DNA from: Actinomycetota bacterium
GTDB taxonomy: Bacteria; Actinomycetota; Actinomycetes; Actinomycetales; Microbacteriaceae
DNA: 64,000 nucleotides
NCBI GenBank assembly: GCA_947450345.1
Contig: CANFVD010000002.1
Coordinates: 1 to 64,000 of the forward strand
Direction of reading: 5' to 3'
Both the position numbers and the translations under genes were made by a program. Shown here in pieces: positions 9,829 to 20,827 of the stretch; the stretch's first letter is position 1; every line of letters begins with the position of its first letter. The notes under the pieces are model-generated. The model was not told the DNA's origin, did not search any database, and was given only the letters and a program-made list of their open reading frames with translations.

Positions 9829-10787
9829 GCCCTACCTCGGCGACGCCACGGTCGGCGTCGATCGGGAACAACGTTGGCGAGCTGTGTCTCACCCCCGGTG
9901 GGATCAACCGCATCAAAGTAAAGGGGCACATCAATCTGTGTTTGCGAAATCCCCAATTCCGCTTCGATCGACTGAAGTTCGCGCGCCAGGGCCAGGGCCG
10001 ACAGCGGGCGTGTCAGGGGGTCTGGTGACAGACCGCGCGCGAGCAGTCGGCGCAGTGAATCGGGAACATCCACCCGATCGATGTCGGTCGGTTTGCCCTT
10101 GAGGATGCGCCCGGCAATGACGCCCGGTGCGTTGTCACGCCCGGGACGTTCAAACGGCGTGCGCTGGGCCAGCAACGAAAACAGCGTGGCGACCAACGAG
10201 AAAATGTCGGTGCCCACCGTTCCGGTCGTGTGCTGGGCGATAATTTCGGGAGCCGACCACGGCACGCTCAAGCCTTGTGCGTCCCCGCGATCCGACGCGG
10301 CCACCGTGGCGGCGATGCCAAAGTCACTGAGCACCGAGTGCCCGTAGGTGGTGAACAGGATGTTGGCGGGCTTCACGTCGCGGTGGAGCACGTTGGCGCG
10401 ATGCGCCGTTTCCAACGCCGACGCCAGGCGCACTCCCGTGCGCAGCACCTCAGCGACCGGGATTCGTGTCGTACGGTAGGTGTCTCCGTAGCCCGACGGA
10501 CAAAACTCCATCACGAGATAGAGGCGACCGTCAGCTGCCACCCCCGCGTCAAAGACCGTGAGGATGGCCGGATGCGTGCTCACGTGTGCCATAAGACGAG
10601 ACTCGGCCACAAACATTTGAGTTGCCCGAGGATTTACTGCATCCGACAGCAGTACTTTCACCGCTACCTGGCGCCGAGGCAGATCCTGCTCGTAGAGAAA
10701 GACGTCGGCAAAACCTCCCGAGCCGAGCGCACGCACGAACGAAAACCCGTTGAGAACCGGTGGATCCGTGGGAATGCGCCGAGACAC
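9825..10787 (-). CDS. Serine/threonine protein kinase, no obvious TM or PASTA region
   Basis: GSGGFADV, AVKVL, HRDVKPANIL, SDFGIA; 320 aa. Confidence 0.94.
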   Translation of the reverse strand: MSRRIPTDPPVLNGFSFVRALGSGGFADVFLYEQDLPRRQVAVKVLLSDAVNPRATQMFVAESRLMAHVSTHPAILTVFDAGVAADGRLYLVMEFCPSGYGDTYRTTRIPVAEVLRTGVRLASALETAHRANVLHRDVKPANILFTTYGHSVLSDFGIAATVAASDRGDAQGLSVPWSAPEIIAQHTTGTVGTDIFSLVATLFSLLAQRTPFERPGRDNAPGVIAGRILKGKPTDIDRVDVPDSLRRLLARGLSPDPLTRPLSALALARELQSIEAELGISQTQIDVPLYFDAVDPTGGETQLANVVPDRRRPWRRRGRA

Positions 10788-10791
10788 GACA

Positions 10792-11592
10792 TTAGCCCAT
10801 CTGGCCGGGCGGAGTTACGGCGAGCACATCAATCACGATGACGGTGATGTTGTCGCGGCCACTGTTTCCCAGCGCGTGCTTCAGCAACTCGCTGGCGGCT
10901 TCGTCAGCGGTAGCCGTGGATTCGAGAAAATGCTCGATTCCCACATCGGTGATTTCCTTGGTGAGCCCATCGGAGCACAACAATAAGCGCGAGCCGGCGG
11001 AAACCGGCACCATGTCGACGTCGGGAATCGGTGGCTCCATCAGTCCCACGGCCCGTGTGATCACATTGGCATGCGGGTGGATGTCTGCTTCGTCGCGCGT
11101 AATGGAGCCGGCGTCGACCAGTTGTTGAACGACTGAGTGGTCACGCGTGAGTTGCTCCAGCTCGCCGTCAACCAGGGCGTAGACGCGCGAATCCCCGATG
11201 TTGAAAACCGCCCACTCGAGTCCGCTCTCCGACAGCACCAAGGCAGCGCCCGTGACCGTGGTACCGGCCGAGCGCTGGTCATCGGTGACCTGTTTGCCCA
11301 GGTCGTCGACGGCGCGTTCGAGAGCCGGCTGGATGTCGTCGATGCGGGCGAAACCGTCGCTGACGAGTTCTGCCAAGCGTGTGACGACGGCTCCACTGGC
11401 AAGATCACCGGCCGAGTGTCCCCCCATGCCGTCGGCCACGGCAAACACCGGGCAGGCGACAACAAAGCTGTCCTCGTTAGCTGAGCGGTGCAGTCCGACA
11501 TCGGTCGCTGCTGCCCACGAAATGGTGACCGTGGCGCCGGTAGCGGAATCGCGCACGGTGTGCCCCGTGGTGTTGACTCCGATGGCGGTCAC
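10792..11592 (-). CDS. PP2C-family protein phosphatase
   Basis: NEDSFVV, VADGMGGHSAGDLAS, FNIGDSRVY, LLCSDGLTKEI, GRDNITVIVI. Confidence 0.94.
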   Translation of the reverse strand: MTAIGVNTTGHTVRDSATGATVTISWAAATDVGLHRSANEDSFVVACPVFAVADGMGGHSAGDLASGAVVTRLAELVSDGFARIDDIQPALERAVDDLGKQVTDDQRSAGTTVTGAALVLSESGLEWAVFNIGDSRVYALVDGELEQLTRDHSVVQQLVDAGSITRDEADIHPHANVITRAVGLMEPPIPDVDMVPVSAGSRLLLCSDGLTKEITDVGIEHFLESTATADEAASELLKHALGNSGRDNITVIVIDVLAVTPPGQMG

Positions 11593-11636
11593 GAACAGTC
11601 ACTCCCCTAAAGATGAGATGCCCCCGCTGCGAGGTC

Positions 11637-12182
11637 TCAGGCGTGAGGTGCAGATTCAGCGGGGATCACCATAATTCTACCGCTGTGCCCAAATTCCACG
11701 GTTGCCTCGCCGGTCGTCGTGTAGGTCTCTCGCGGACCGAGGCGTCGCGGAGTCTGGCCCGGCACGCGCACGCGTGTTCCGTTGGCCGACCCGAGGTCGG
11801 TCACGACGACGCCGAGCCCTACCTGCTCGAGCATCACGTGCGACGCCGACACCTCCCGATCGTCGCTCGGCCACGAGAGCAGCAACACCCGGTCGTTGGG
11901 GCCCAACGGCGTGCGCGGAGCGCGCCCCAGCACGATGGGGCGGTGCAACGTGAACTCTTGCCCGCCAGGCTCACGCAGTCGCGCGCAGGCGTCCGGATTC
12001 GGCGCGCTCGAGACTCGGGACACCGGCGACACCTCGGACAAGTCATCAACGACGCGACCTCCGCCCGGGAATGCGCCCGCGAGGATTGTCGATTCCTCAA
12101 TGATCACGGTGTCGTCCGGAGGACTCATCCGGGTCGATTCGGCGCTCAGTCGCGTCGCGTCATCCCACTCGTCGCCCACCAT
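11637..12182 (-). CDS. FHA domain protein
   Basis: VLGRAPRTPLGPNDRV...VSASHVMLEQ...VTDLGSANGTRVRVPG. Confidence 0.9.
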   Translation of the reverse strand: MVGDEWDDATRLSAESTRMSPPDDTVIIEESTILAGAFPGGGRVVDDLSEVSPVSRVSSAPNPDACARLREPGGQEFTLHRPIVLGRAPRTPLGPNDRVLLLSWPSDDREVSASHVMLEQVGLGVVVTDLGSANGTRVRVPGQTPRRLGPRETYTTTGEATVEFGHSGRIMVIPAESAPHA

Positions 12183-12297
12183 GTGCCTACTGTATTGCGC
12201 GGCTGACTCCGCATGTTTATTTGCTTGCCATCACGGGGCTTGGCAGAATCAAGGGAAGCGGAACGGCCCCGCGACCCACGAAGGCCGACGGAGAAAA

Positions 12298-13728
12298 ATG
12301 ACCCTCGAGACCCACCACAGCGTTGCCCTTGATCACAACGGCGTTCTGAGCGGAGATTTTCGCCACGACAACGATGCCCTGCAGGCCAAGGCGCGTGACC
12401 ACCTGTGGATGCACTTCACCCGTCAATCCAACATGCACGAGATGGGCGTTCCCATCATCGTGCGCGGTGAGGGTCACACGATCTACGACAACCAGGGTCG
12501 TTCGTACATCGACGGACTTTCGGGTTTGTTTACCGTCAACGCGGGTCACGGACGGCGCCGCCTGGCCGAAGCTGCTGGAAAACAGATGGAAGAGCTCGCC
12601 TACTTCCCCATCTGGTCATACGCTCATCCGTCTGCCATCGAGCTTGCCTACCGCCTCGCCGACTACGCGCCCGGCGACCTGAACCGCGTCTTCTTTGCGA
12701 CCGGCGGTGGTGAGGCTAACGAGACGGCGTGGAAGTTGGCCAAGCAGTATTGGAAGCTTCAGGGTAAGCCCCTGAAGACCAAAGTGATTGCCCGCGAAGT
12801 GGCGTATCACGGCACGCCTCAGGGTGCTCTCTCCATCACCGGAATTCCGGCCATGAAGCAGATGTTCGAGCCCCTCGTGCCCTCGGCGCACCACGTTCCG
12901 AATACCGACTTCTATCGCGCCCCCGAGCACGGCGATGATCTGATCGCGTTCGGCCAGTGGGCTGCCAATCAGATCGAACAGGCCATTCTGAGCGAGGGGC
13001 CCGACACCGTGGCGGCGGTCTTCCTCGAGCCGGTGCAGAACGCGGGCGGATGCCTCACGCCACCGCCCGGCTACTTCCAGCGTGTTCGCGAAATTTGCGA
13101 CAAGTACGAGGTCCTCCTCGTGAGCGACGAGGTCATCTGCGCGTTCGGACGCATCGGCAACATGTTTGCCTGCACCACCTATGACTTCGTGCCCGACATG
13201 ATTACGTGCGCCAAGGCCATGACCAGCGGCTACTCCCCCATCGCCGCCACCATCATCTCCGACCGGATCTACGAGCCGTTTAGCTCGGGCAAGGTCTCCT
13301 TCCCACACGGGTACACGTTTGCCGGCCATCCCGTGTCCGCCGCCGTTGCCCTGGCCAACCTCGACATCTTCGAGGAGGAAGACCTCAACGGCAACGTGCG
13401 TCGCAACAGCCCTCTGCTTCGGGCCGAGCTCGAGACGCTGCTGGACAACCCCATCGTGGGTGACGTGCGTGGCGACGGCTATTTCTTTGCCGTCGAGTTC
13501 GTCAAGGACAAGGCCACCAAGCAGACCTTCGATGCCGACGAACGCGAACGCCTGCTGCGCGGCTTCCTGTCGACCGCCGTGTTCGATGCCGGTCTCTACT
13601 GTCGCGCCGACGACCGCGGAAACTCGGTCCTCACGATTGCCCCCCCGCTCACGACCGGCCCCAAGGAGTTCGCCGAGATGCGCGAGATTCTGAGCGACGT
13701 TCTCACACGCGCGCTCGAGGTCATTTAG
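12298..13728 (+). CDS. Class III (PLP-dependent) aminotransferase
   Basis: From MTLETHHSVAL: YIDGLSGLFTVNAGHGR, FFATGGGEANETAWKLAKQYW, VLLVSDEVICAFGRIGNMF, DMITCAKAMTSGYSPIAATI. The 648-aa ORF is an upstream in-frame extension. Confidence 0.9.
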   Translation: MTLETHHSVALDHNGVLSGDFRHDNDALQAKARDHLWMHFTRQSNMHEMGVPIIVRGEGHTIYDNQGRSYIDGLSGLFTVNAGHGRRRLAEAAGKQMEELAYFPIWSYAHPSAIELAYRLADYAPGDLNRVFFATGGGEANETAWKLAKQYWKLQGKPLKTKVIAREVAYHGTPQGALSITGIPAMKQMFEPLVPSAHHVPNTDFYRAPEHGDDLIAFGQWAANQIEQAILSEGPDTVAAVFLEPVQNAGGCLTPPPGYFQRVREICDKYEVLLVSDEVICAFGRIGNMFACTTYDFVPDMITCAKAMTSGYSPIAATIISDRIYEPFSSGKVSFPHGYTFAGHPVSAAVALANLDIFEEEDLNGNVRRNSPLLRAELETLLDNPIVGDVRGDGYFFAVEFVKDKATKQTFDADERERLLRGFLSTAVFDAGLYCRADDRGNSVLTIAPPLTTGPKEFAEMREILSDVLTRALEVI

Positions 13729-13818
13729 CAACACCTCGCAGTGCGTCGGCGCCGGCGCGCGTGGGTCACTGCGCAACGGATGGTCGGGCTGGTGCTTTTC
13801 CCCTCGTAGGCTGAGGGC

Positions 13819-14361
13819 ATGTGGGGAAACAAGCACGAGTATCACCCGGGGTTTTTCGGCGAACGTGAGTCCGGTCGGCGCGCCGTCGCGGGCGGAATCG
13901 CTTTCGTGGCGATTGCCTGGCTGGTGGGCATCCTCGGGTCCCTCGCCACAATCGACAACGTCACCGGATGGTACGCGAGTGCGGAGAAGGCCCCGTGGAC
14001 GCCGGCAAACGAGGTCTTTGGTCCGGTCTGGTTGATTCTGTACACGGTCATGGCGGTGGCGGCATGGCTGGTCTGGCGCGAACGAGGAAGCTACTTTCGT
14101 CGCACGGCATTGGTTCTTTACGTGGTTCAGCTCGTCATCAACGCCGTGTGGACGCCCGTCTTCTTTGGCGCCTACCCTCTCTTCGGTAGCGCCGCGCTGT
14201 GGTGGGGTCTCGTCATCATCCTGCTTCTTGACGTCATGATTTTGGTGACGATGATCGCGTTTTCGCGCGTCTCGCGGGTGGCGGCGTGGCTACTGGTTCC
14301 CTACTGGATTTGGGCGCTGTACGCCACGACACTCAACGCCTATCTCGCCGTAAACAACTAA
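13819..14361 (+). CDS. tspO: TspO/MBR family protein
   Basis: WYASAEKAPWTPANEVFGPVWLILYTVMAVAAWLVWR; five TM-like segments. Confidence 0.9.
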   Translation: MWGNKHEYHPGFFGERESGRRAVAGGIAFVAIAWLVGILGSLATIDNVTGWYASAEKAPWTPANEVFGPVWLILYTVMAVAAWLVWRERGSYFRRTALVLYVVQLVINAVWTPVFFGAYPLFGSAALWWGLVIILLLDVMILVTMIAFSRVSRVAAWLLVPYWIWALYATTLNAYLAVNN

Positions 14362-14432
14362 AGGAATCCCCGACTCTCCCCATCTGGTCGGGACAGGGTG
14401 CAACCCAGTTCGTTGCCACGTAACCTTGGCGC

Positions 14433-14957
14433 ATGACGAGTTCCGTTCACTTCCTCATCTCCTTATCGCCCGTCGGGCCCATCGAACTCACCGAGACGGA
14501 TGGCGCGCTCACGGGAGTGCGGCTACTCGGCGCGCATGGCTTGTCAGAGCATGGCTCGTCAGAGCATGGCTCGGGCGCGAGCGCGACCGACACACCACGC
14601 ACCGCTCTCCTGCGTCGCGCTCAGAAACAACTCACCGAATACTTTGCGGGTCGACGTCACTCGTTCGATCTTCCGTTGGCCCCTCACGGCACGGAATTTC
14701 AGCGGGCCGTCTGGTCCCAGCTGTCGAATATTCCCTTTGGTGCCACGAGCACGTACGGCGCCATCGCACGCGCCGTCGGTCAACCACAGGCAGCGCGTGC
14801 CGTGGGTGGGGCCATCGGCGCCAATCCCCTGCCCATCGTCGTGCCGTGTCATCGCGTGCTCGCGGGCAATGGGCGACTCACCGGGTTTAGCGGTGGCGAC
14901 GGCATACCCACCAAAGTGACCCTGCTCACCCTCGAAGGATGCGAGTTCCGCCCATGA
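14433..14957 (+). CDS. ogt: Methylated-DNA--[protein]-cysteine S-methyltransferase
   Basis: Active-site motif NPLPIVVPCHRVLAGNGRLTGFSGG. Confidence 0.95.
   Translation: MTSSVHFLISLSPVGPIELTETDGALTGVRLLGAHGLSEHGSSEHGSGASATDTPRTALLRRAQKQLTEYFAGRRHSFDLPLAPHGTEFQRAVWSQLSNIPFGATSTYGAIARAVGQPQAARAVGGAIGANPLPIVVPCHRVLAGNGRLTGFSGGDGIPTKVTLLTLEGCEFRP
14534..14578 (+). repeat. Three tandem 15-bp units within ogt
   Basis: GCATGGCTTGTCAGA / GCATGGCTCGTCAGA / GCATGGCTCGGGCGC; in-frame (15 bp = 5 codons). Confidence 0.9.
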
Positions 14958-15565
14958 GCGCCGGCGACACGAGTGCGCCCATCATCACGGGCGAGGACGG
15001 CCTAGGGCGGTGCTGGTGGGCGGAATCGGGAAACGCCGAACTCCGTCGGTACCACGACGAGGAATGGGGAGTGGCAGTGCACGACGACCGCCTGCTTTTC
15101 GAGCACATCTGCCTCGAGGGGTTTCAGGCCGGCCTGAGTTGGTCTACCGTGCTGAACAAGCGACCGGCCTTTCGTCGTCACTTTCACGATTTCGACATCT
15201 CTCGCGTCGCCCGACTTGGCTCACGCGACATCGACCGAATGATGGGCGACGCCGCCATCATCCGAAATCGAGCGAAGATCGAGGCGGCCATCGGAAACGC
15301 CGTTATCACCCGCGACCTCGTCGCGACCCAGCCGGGAGCGCTCGATGAACTCATCTGGAGCTTCGCACCGAAGCCGCGGGCCCGACGTCTGCGAACTCGA
15401 AGCGAGGTGCCCGCCGTGACCCCGGAGGCAGAGGCGCTGAGCAAAGAACTCCGCAAACGCGGATTCCGATTCGTGGGACCCACCACCATGTACGCACTCA
15501 TGCAGTCGGCGGGTGTGGTCGATGACCACATTGCCGGATGCCTGCGGAGCACGAACGGACGTTAG
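14954..15565 (+). CDS. tag: DNA-3-methyladenine glycosylase I
   Basis: LGRCWWAESGNAELRRYHDEEWGVAVHDDRLLFEHICLEGFQAGLSWSTVLNKRPAFR; ATG overlaps ogt stop. Confidence 0.95.
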   Translation: MSAGDTSAPIITGEDGLGRCWWAESGNAELRRYHDEEWGVAVHDDRLLFEHICLEGFQAGLSWSTVLNKRPAFRRHFHDFDISRVARLGSRDIDRMMGDAAIIRNRAKIEAAIGNAVITRDLVATQPGALDELIWSFAPKPRARRLRTRSEVPAVTPEAEALSKELRKRGFRFVGPTTMYALMQSAGVVDDHIAGCLRSTNGR

Positions 15566-15607
15566 CTCGCGGTGAGCTCGCAAGGTCTGCTCACGCAGCC
15601 CGACGGA

Positions 15608-16384
15608 CTACAGCGCCGCCGGTATCACCAGCGTGAGTTCGTTCTCTGCTGAGCGCTCAAGCTCCCAGCCGTGGGACGGCGCCCACGCGAGAAGGGCATC
15701 TACCGTGTTCACCTCGCGCAGCGCACCCGATTCCGCGAGTGACCGCACCAACTCCCCCTTGGCCTTCTTGTTGAAGTGATTGAGGGCCCTCGTGTTTCCG
15801 CCAGCGTCACGCGTGACCACGCGCACGAAATACACTTCGGAGCGCGGTTCAGCGGGTGCCGGCGTCAGGTCCACGTAGCCCTCGCTGCGCGCATCCAGAA
15901 CCAGGCCCACCCACAGCTCAGTCAGCGCCGCCGTGGCTCGGCTCCACGTGCTCGTGAGTGAGGCCGGCAGCTTCGGCAGCCGAGAGTTGTGGGACAAACG
16001 ATAAGCCGGAATCTGATCACCGGCCGCAATCGGCCCCCAGAGCGCCGACTGAATGACGACGTGTGCCATGAGGTCGCCACGCGCTCGCGAATCGAGGGTC
16101 AGGGTCGAGAGCCCGTCGAAGAGAACGCCCGTGTAGCGATCGATCGCGGGCATAGTGGGCGACGTCAACAGGGTCCGATTGCGCTCCACCTCAAAGGCGA
16201 GTTTCGGCCCGAGCCGCAGCGTGGCCATACAGGTGGTCGCATTCTTCGCAAGGTGTCCGACCGCTGTGACAACGCGCTGGCGCGTGTCGGTCAGGCGATC
16301 GGCACACAGCAGGGAAGACAGTTCAACCGGGTGACCATCGCCACCGTCGCGCTTGGTCTCCGACGGTGGCAGTAAAACACGCAT
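15608..16384 (-). CDS. yaaA: YaaA/DUF328 family (peroxide stress) protein
   Basis: MRVLLPPSETKRDGGDGHPV, ALWGPIAAGDQIPAYRLSHNSRLP, ALNHFNKKAKGELVR. Confidence 0.9.
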   Translation of the reverse strand: MRVLLPPSETKRDGGDGHPVELSSLLCADRLTDTRQRVVTAVGHLAKNATTCMATLRLGPKLAFEVERNRTLLTSPTMPAIDRYTGVLFDGLSTLTLDSRARGDLMAHVVIQSALWGPIAAGDQIPAYRLSHNSRLPKLPASLTSTWSRATAALTELWVGLVLDARSEGYVDLTPAPAEPRSEVYFVRVVTRDAGGNTRALNHFNKKAKGELVRSLAESGALREVNTVDALLAWAPSHGWELERSAENELTLVIPAAL

Positions 16385-16397
16385 GCGTGGGTGCGAA

Positions 16398-16667
16398 CTA
16401 CTCCACAATTTCGGCGGCCGAGGCCACCACGGAAACATTATTGTTCTCGACCGACAGGAACCCGCCCTCGGCGTTTGCCGTGATCTTGGATCCGTCTGCC
16501 GTCGTCACGCGTACATTGCCCGACGCCAAGATAGCCAGCATGGGCTCGTGACCGGGCAGAATACCAATCTCGCCCTCCACGGTCTTGGCGACAACCATGC
16601 TCGCCTCGCCCGACCACACGTCCTTGTCGGCGGAGACCACGCTCACCCGAAGTCCGGCAGCGGCCAT
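16398..16667 (-). CDS. atpC: F1Fo ATP synthase subunit epsilon (short form)
   Basis: MAAAGLRVSVVSADKDVWSGEASMVVAKTVEGEIGILPGHEPMLAIL; 89 aa, directly after atpD. Confidence 0.93.
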   Translation of the reverse strand: MAAAGLRVSVVSADKDVWSGEASMVVAKTVEGEIGILPGHEPMLAILASGNVRVTTADGSKITANAEGGFLSVENNNVSVVASAAEIVE

Positions 16668-16669
16668 GA

Positions 16670-18142
<1,473 letters not shown>

Positions 18143-18164
18143 CTAAATCGTCGTCGGGGATGTG

Positions 18165-19064
18165 TTACTTGGCGTCGGACAGCGCGTCTGCGCCACCGAC
18201 AATTTCGGAAATCTGTTGCGTAATCTCTGATTGACGTGCGTTGTTGGCGAGTCGGGTGTACTCGCGGATGAGCTTGTCGGCGTTGTCGGAGGCCGATTTC
18301 ATGGCGCGCTGGCGGCTGGCGTGCTCTGACGCGGCCGACTGCAGCATGGCGTTGTAAATGCGGCTCTCGATGTATACCGGCAGCAGCGCGTCAAGCACCT
18401 TGTCGGCATCCGGCTCGAACTCGTAGAGCGGAAGCACGTCGGTGTCGCCCGGTTCTTCAACACCATCAACAATTTCGAGGGGAAGAACGCGCACGACCTC
18501 GGGAACTTGGCTCACCATGTTGACGAAGCGGTTGTAAACGATGTGAATCTCGTCTACTCCGCCCTCACTGGCGTCGCGGAGGAACGACTCGAGGATGGCC
18601 TCGCCGATTTCGCGAGCGGTCTCGAAGACAGGCGCATCGGTGCCACCCGTCCACACGCGCTCGGGCGTGCGGCGACGGAACGAGAAGTACGCGTTGGCCT
18701 TACGGCCCACGAGGAAGTAGGCAACGTCTTTGCCCTCGCTGCGCAACAGCTCAGCCAATTGCTCGGCCTCGCGGAGCACCTGCGAGCTGAACGCACCGGC
18801 AAGTCCACGGTCGGACGCAAAGATCACAATGGCCGCGCGCTCCACCTTCGCAGGCTCGGTGGTGAGCACGTGACTGATGTTTGTGTACGTTGCCACGGCA
18901 GAGACGGCACGCGTCACGGCACGCGAATAGGGCGTCGCCGCAGCCACTCGGGCCTGCGCTTTTTGAATGCGCGACGCCGAGATGAGCTCCATGGCCCTCG
19001 TAATCTTCTTGGTCGTCTGGGCAGAACGAATTTTCTGCCGGTAGACCCGAAGCTGCGCTCCCAT
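18165..19064 (-). CDS. atpG: F1Fo ATP synthase subunit gamma
   Basis: [33 protein letters not shown]...C-terminal [21 protein letters not shown]-type end. Confidence 0.98.
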   Translation of the reverse strand: MGAQLRVYRQKIRSAQTTKKITRAMELISASRIQKAQARVAAATPYSRAVTRAVSAVATYTNISHVLTTEPAKVERAAIVIFASDRGLAGAFSSQVLREAEQLAELLRSEGKDVAYFLVGRKANAYFSFRRRTPERVWTGGTDAPVFETAREIGEAILESFLRDASEGGVDEIHIVYNRFVNMVSQVPEVVRVLPLEIVDGVEEPGDTDVLPLYEFEPDADKVLDALLPVYIESRIYNAMLQSAASEHASRQRAMKSASDNADKLIREYTRLANNARQSEITQQISEIVGGADALSDAK

Positions 19065-19120
19065 TGCTTGCCTTCTCTTAGGTTGGTGTAATCAGTGACG
19101 TGACCCGCGGTAACCGCGTG

Positions 19121-20758
19121 CTACTTCTTCTTCTTGACGATCTTCTCTTGCTTGACCTCTTCGGCCGGCAGCGCGACAAACTCTTCGCGGCCTACCGAGG
19201 CAAGGGGCTTGCCCTCGCCGGTCTGGAACTCCTGCTTGAAGTCGGCGATGGCCTTTTCCAGCTCGGACACCGTGGCGTCGGAGAGCTCGTTGGTCTCGGC
19301 GAGGTTCTTCAGCACCTTGGTCTTGCGGCCACAGAAGTCGATGAACTCCTTTTCGAAGCGCAGGATGTCTTCGATGGGCACCTCGTCGAGCTTGCCCGTG
19401 GTGCCGGCCCAGATCGAGACGACCTGGTTTTCGACGGGGTACGGGCTGAACTGAGGCTGCTTGAGCAACTCGGTGAGGCGTGCGCCACGAGCGAGCTGAC
19501 GGCGGCTGGCCGCATCGAGGTCGGAGGCGAACATGGCGAAGGCCTCGAGAGCGCGGTACTGAGCCAACTCGAGCTTCAAGGTTCCCGACACCTTCTTGAT
19601 GGACTTCACCTGAGCGTCACCACCCACGCGAGAAACCGAGATACCCACGTCAACAGCGGGACGCTGGTTGGCGTTGAAGAGGTCGGACTGCAGGAAGATC
19701 TGGCCGTCCGTGATCGAGATCACGTTGGTGGGGATGTAGGCCGAGACGTCGTTGGCCTTGGTCTCGATGATGGGCAGACCCGTCATCGAACCGGCGCCGA
19801 GGGCGTCCGACAGCTTGGCGCAACGCTCCAGCAGACGCGAGTGCAGGTAGAAGACGTCACCGGGGTATGCCTCACGTCCCGGCGGACGACGCAGCAACAG
19901 CGATACGGCACGGTAGGCCTCGGCCTGCTTCGAGAGGTCATCGAAAATGATGAGGACGTGCTTGCCCGAGTACATCCAGTGCTGACCGATGGCCGAGCCG
20001 GTGTAGGGAGCGAGGTACTTGAATCCGGCGGGGTCAGAAGCGGGAGCAGCCACGATTGTGGTGTACTCCATGGCGCCGGCCTCTTCGAGGGCGCCCTTGA
20101 CGGCCGCAATCGTCGAACCCTTTTGACCGATGGCCACGTAGATGCAACGCACCTGCTTGTTGGTGTCTCCCGAGGCCCAGTTGGCCTTCTGGTTGATGAT
20201 GGTGTCGATGGCGATAGCCGTCTTACCCGTCTGGCGGTCACCGATGATGAGCTGACGCTGTCCGCGGCCCACCGGGATCATGGCGTCGATGGCCTTGATT
20301 CCCGTCTGCATGGGCTCGTGAACCGACTTACGATCCATCACACCGGCGGCCTGAAGCTCAAGCGCACGGCGGCCCTCGTCCTTGATGGCGCCGAGACCGT
20401 CGATGGGGTTACCCAGCGGGTCAACCACGCGACCGAGGTAGCCGTCGCCGATGGGCACCGAGAGAACCTCACCCGTGCGGGTGACCTCCATGCCCTCAAC
20501 GATGCCCGTGAAGTCACCCAGCACAACAACACCGATTTCGTTCTCATCGAGGTTGAGCGCGAGACCCAGGGTGCCATCGGAGAAACGAATGAGCTCGTTC
20601 GCCATGCAGCCGGGCAGGCCCTCGACGTGGGCAATTCCGTCGGCGGCGTCAATGACGTGACCCACCTCAGTCTTGGCTGCGCCGCTGGGCTTGTAGGAGG
20701 ACACGAAGTCCTTGAGGGCATCGCGAATCTCGTTCGGGCTGATCGTGATATCTGCCAT
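19121..20758 (-). CDS. atpA: F1Fo ATP synthase subunit alpha
   Basis: [50 protein letters not shown]. Confidence 0.99.
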   Translation of the reverse strand: MADITISPNEIRDALKDFVSSYKPSGAAKTEVGHVIDAADGIAHVEGLPGCMANELIRFSDGTLGLALNLDENEIGVVVLGDFTGIVEGMEVTRTGEVLSVPIGDGYLGRVVDPLGNPIDGLGAIKDEGRRALELQAAGVMDRKSVHEPMQTGIKAIDAMIPVGRGQRQLIIGDRQTGKTAIAIDTIINQKANWASGDTNKQVRCIYVAIGQKGSTIAAVKGALEEAGAMEYTTIVAAPASDPAGFKYLAPYTGSAIGQHWMYSGKHVLIIFDDLSKQAEAYRAVSLLLRRPPGREAYPGDVFYLHSRLLERCAKLSDALGAGSMTGLPIIETKANDVSAYIPTNVISITDGQIFLQSDLFNANQRPAVDVGISVSRVGGDAQVKSIKKVSGTLKLELAQYRALEAFAMFASDLDAASRRQLARGARLTELLKQPQFSPYPVENQVVSIWAGTTGKLDEVPIEDILRFEKEFIDFCGRKTKVLKNLAETNELSDATVSELEKAIADFKQEFQTGEGKPLASVGREEFVALPAEEVKQEKIVKKKK

Positions 20759-20827
20759 TGTCCTTGGGTTCCTTTTCTGGATGAATGCCCGGGGGCATCC
20801 GGTTTGGTTAAGCGCGGTCGACGGGCG

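Noticed and set aside
11782-12297. N-terminal extension of the aminotransferase ORF
   Set aside because: Runs antisense through the FHA gene; the class III aminotransferase homology begins after ATG 12298 with suitable spacing.
13729-13790. GCAGTG...CACTGC hairpin with GCGCCGGCGC core after the aminotransferase gene
   Set aside because: Could be a terminator but lacks a T-tract and has imperfect pairing; not enough support to list.
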